NCBI GenBank assembly: GCA_031841125.1
Contig: CM063108.1
Location: 71,334,344-71,398,343 of the forward strand
Direction of reading: 5' to 3'
DNA length: 64,000 nucleotides
Source: Acanthococcus lagerstroemiae
Taxonomy: Eukaryota > Arthropoda > Insecta > Hemiptera > Eriococcidae
Shown: positions 61,383-64,000 of the stretch, piece after piece
Layout of the letters: the number at the start of each line of letters is the position of its first letter
Position numbering within the stretch: the stretch's first letter is position 1
Translations under genes and position numbers: made by a program
Notes under the pieces: model-generated
Database searches by the model: none
The model's input: the letters and a program-made list of their open reading frames with translations, nothing else
What the model was told of the DNA's origin: nothing

Positions 61383-61741
61383 TAAAGCCGGCGCTACACG
61401 ATGCGTCCAATGCTTCCAACGTTGGACGCTGGTATGATTGGACGCATCGTGTAGCCGTAGTGCGCATGTCATTGGACGAATGTTTTGCTTCCAACGTTGG
61501 CGTTGGAACGTTTGCCATCGAAAGTCGGTTTTTGTGTCCCAAGTCAAAGGAGTACTTTGTTTTCGCGCGCGCAAGCAGCGTGTCAAGCCGAATGGCCAAC
61601 GTTGGAACGAGAATGTTGGGACAAACGTTGGACGCATCGTGTAGCTGCAGCAGTGCGTCCAGTCCTTCTTCCCAATGTTTGGTCAACATTGGACGCCAAT
61701 GTTGGGACAAACGTTTGACGCATCGTGTAGCGCCGGCTTAA
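61383..61741. mobile_element. 353-bp MITE flanked by TAA
   Basis: The core 61386-61738 has perfect 22-bp ends starting AGCCGGCGCTACACGATGCG. TAA lies at both flanks (61383-61385, 61739-61741), as in PIF/Harbinger insertions. Inside, GGACGCATCGTGTAGC occurs again near 61440 and 61627, and CAACGTTGG words recur. The overlapping frames on both strands here are products of these repeats, not genes. Confidence 0.85.
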
Positions 61742-64000
61742 GACTCCACCATACTACACTTCACGCGTAACATCATAGCGATTCATCGGACGCAGAGGGA
61801 TCGAATGAATGGAGAAGAATGCCATTCTTTTTGATCTTTTCCCACTGGAGAATGAAACATTCGGAAATGGGTCCATTTTAAATGGGAATGAATACCGTTC
61901 CTGAAGTTTTAGTCTTTATTTCAGTGTCCGAGTGAACACAAGGTATGTACTCGCTGAAACTGTTCAACTTAAGGTATTTTCTTCCTGCTAATTTTCAGCA
62001 TAGCTCGTAGTCATGAAATGAGAGTTTCGAGCCAAGGGTAATGAGCAATGAGACAACTCAAGTGCGGTCGCTCCGAACGTACTTGGTACTATTTGACGTT
62101 CATGGTGCGATTTGAGACACTTTATGCCGTTAATTTGGCGTTAATCAGAATTGTTTTCTAATCACACACGTTGCCTTCAATTTGTAATTGAATCCGGTCA
62201 GAGACAGAGCTGTAAGTACAGATATTCAAGGATGTCCTCAAATATCAGTACTAGAGGTACGTTCCTCAATGGATCATATTGAGAATTGGAAACCAGTAAT
62301 CCTTTCCTGCCCTGTCACGAAATAGTTCGAAAAATGGAGATTCTTCATTTTTCGCTCGCGTATCATATCAATGACGTCAACACGCAATGTGTCTAGCAAG
62401 AGGTTGTTTTAGCCTCGTAGTCTGTTGACCTTGGTTCCGAACTGAACCGAACTGAACCGAACCGAACCGAAACCCAATACCCGCACTCATATTCAAGGCT
62501 GAATGTGCACTCTAGCCAATAATGTATCCCACTCAATCTAAATCTTGTCTTACTTTTCAGTCGATCGTAATTAGCGCACTGCATACTGCCAAGCCGGCCA
62601 CGAAACAGAAACAGCGAACAATTGATCGCGATCACTGCAGCGAGCAATTGACACTATCGCGGCGGAAAAAGAGAAAACACGAAATTACGAACTCCACGAA
62701 GCGCGAAATGAAAAGAAACCGAGGTAGAAAAACGCAGCATTCGACGAGCCGATCTACCAAAACGACTGTAAGGGAAATCCAGCGAACCGGCAAACTGATA
62801 TCAGCCACATTTAATGACGAACACGAAGGTGCTGCAAAACCAGAGAATCGCGAACAAGACTACACTCAAATACCTCTAAGCCGTGGTGGCCACCACTACC
62901 TCTACCTCGTATACAAGTACTCGGTATACGAGTACAAAATACGATGTACAATCGAATGACAACACTCGCATACCGCACAAACCAATCGAACTCTCTCGAA
63001 ACGAGAGGAGAAAAAAAACTCAGCGGTGTATCGAAAAAATATGTCCAGAAAATGTTGCTTACCTTGACAAAATAGAAAATAATAATAATAATATCTATCT
63101 ACACGTACACGCGTTCACATATCCGTACAAAAATACACGACAAACCACTACTTGAAAAAATTTTATCTACACTGTGGCGGCAATGACGGGTACTTCTTTC
63201 GCTATTACACTAAATTTTACGTCTCTGATTTTCGAAAACTTCGTCGAGGAGAACCGACCGTTCGACCATTTCACGAATTCACGAATTCACGTATACGTGC
63301 ACATACGACGAGTAGGTACGTCCACAGTAATCGATGGTTCGCCTCACAATCGGAAAGCTGGAGCTGGCCGCGAGTAAATTCACGCTGCAACGTGCAACCG
63401 CCCACTGCTAATGTTCATAATTATGTATGTACAAGTACATACTTCATTAGTAACCGCGAGAATTAAGAGAAAAAAAAAATCACGGACATACATACATGCC
63501 GGACAGCGTATGACGTGATGTGTGCGCGATACTGCACACAGTGCACAATCATCTACGCGTACATTCTACGCAGCCAGCTAGCGTTTATCGTCTAAATAAG
63601 AAAAACTGAGCGAGCAACTTTCATTATGGAATCCAGGAAATGGCGAAGGCATTCGTTTCCACGAGTTTCTCGTAGCTCGTATCTATTCCCCTACTTGATA
63701 CCACTAGGATGTACATTAGAGTATCCCTCATGTATTTTACAAGTTTTCGCCAATTGATTAGGGTCGCACTGAAATTTGTTCCAATGGACCTAGAAACTCG
63801 CCATAAAAAATTTGAACTCAATCTGAGGTCATTAACCCGTGCCGCTTTAACCTTACAGTTATGTGTAATACTGAGATTTTACAAAAAAATCGCGAAATCT
63901 CGGAACATCGGGACCAAAATGCATGTAACATAAAATGTTCCCTGTTAACTTTCCTATAAAAAAGATCCTATATAACTTTTCTATAAAACGCATATTTACC
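61742..64000. other. Intergenic DNA, no gene recognised
   Basis: It contains a (CCGAA)/(CTGAA) short repeat at 62437-62472. The largest frame (62522-62959) is lysine/arginine/threonine-rich without a domain and is not supported as a gene. Confidence 0.45.
62437..62472. repeat. Short GAACC-type tandem repeat
   Basis: Tandem CCGAA and CTGAA pentamers (CCGAACTGAACCGAACTGAA and onward). It is not a TTAGG telomeric repeat. Confidence 0.75.

Noticed and set aside
61349..61741. Overlapping open frames of 77-130 codons on both strands
   Set aside because: They are made by inverted and internal repeats of the MITE; no domain or splice support.
62522..62959. A 145-codon basic open frame as a gene
   Set aside because: Low-complexity Lys/Arg/Thr content, no domain and no clear splice context.
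1..64000. Bacterial operons, CRISPR arrays, phage or integron features
   Set aside because: Nothing in gene density, start sites or repeats supports them; the content is that of an arthropod nuclear genome.

Overview
This window is eukaryotic and almost certainly from an arthropod, probably an insect. The evidence is an R1-clade LINE, RTE- and Jockey-clade LINE remains, hAT and THAP/DDE-type DNA transposons with small introns and good GT..AG sites, many MITE-like inverted-repeat elements, and one animal-type sphingomyelin synthase gene. There are no operons, ribosome binding sites or CRISPR arrays. I cannot name the species.

Layout: (1) 1-1490 is the 3' half of a decayed R1 LINE. Beyond it lie a perfect 31-bp palindrome (1762-1825) and a GC-rich double hairpin (2709-2739) in AT-rich DNA. 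(2) 3.47-11.17 kb is a degenerate satellite with a unit of about 100-115 bp. It is split by an antisense RTE LINE (4.83-6.79 kb) and contains a duplicated higher-order block; a second, internally deleted antisense RTE LINE follows (11.59-12.3 kb). (3) 12.3-34.4 kb has no recognised gene but several terminal-inverted-repeat elements: a hAT-like MITE (12.93-13.33 kb), a MITE with a 9-bp target duplication (18.50-18.74 kb) and a 1.1-kb element flanked by TA (19.15-20.25 kb). (4) 34450-35655 (minus) is the only host gene I can name: a 401-residue sphingomyelin synthase-family membrane enzyme whose whole reading frame lies in one exon, behind an apparent 5' intron. (5) 37.6 kb carries a tRNA-derived SINE-like head. 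(6) 41.3-45.4 kb is a cluster of palindromic elements. A full-length 3292-bp hAT transposon (41914-45205) with intact ends and an 8-bp target duplication sits inside one of them, and it carries a further MITE in its own second intron. (7) 46.2-50.1 kb holds the scattered exons of a dead THAP-zinc-finger plus DDE transposase (ISL2EU/Harbinger-like), followed by an internally deleted Jockey LINE (50.8-51.7 kb). (8) 52-64 kb is mostly featureless, with a dispersed degenerate repeat, a MITE at 54.85-55.03 kb, a 66-bp-arm hairpin at 55.2 kb and a 353-bp MITE flanked by TAA at 61.4-61.7 kb.

The window is therefore a transposon-rich intergenic and intronic landscape around one lipid-metabolism gene. 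The most notable parts are the nested hAT/MITE locus, the THAP/DDE transposase whose three amino-terminal exons can be rejoined in phase, the satellite with a one-unit difference between duplicated blocks, and several inverted-repeat families I do not recognise. All family calls are by eye; none has been checked against a database.
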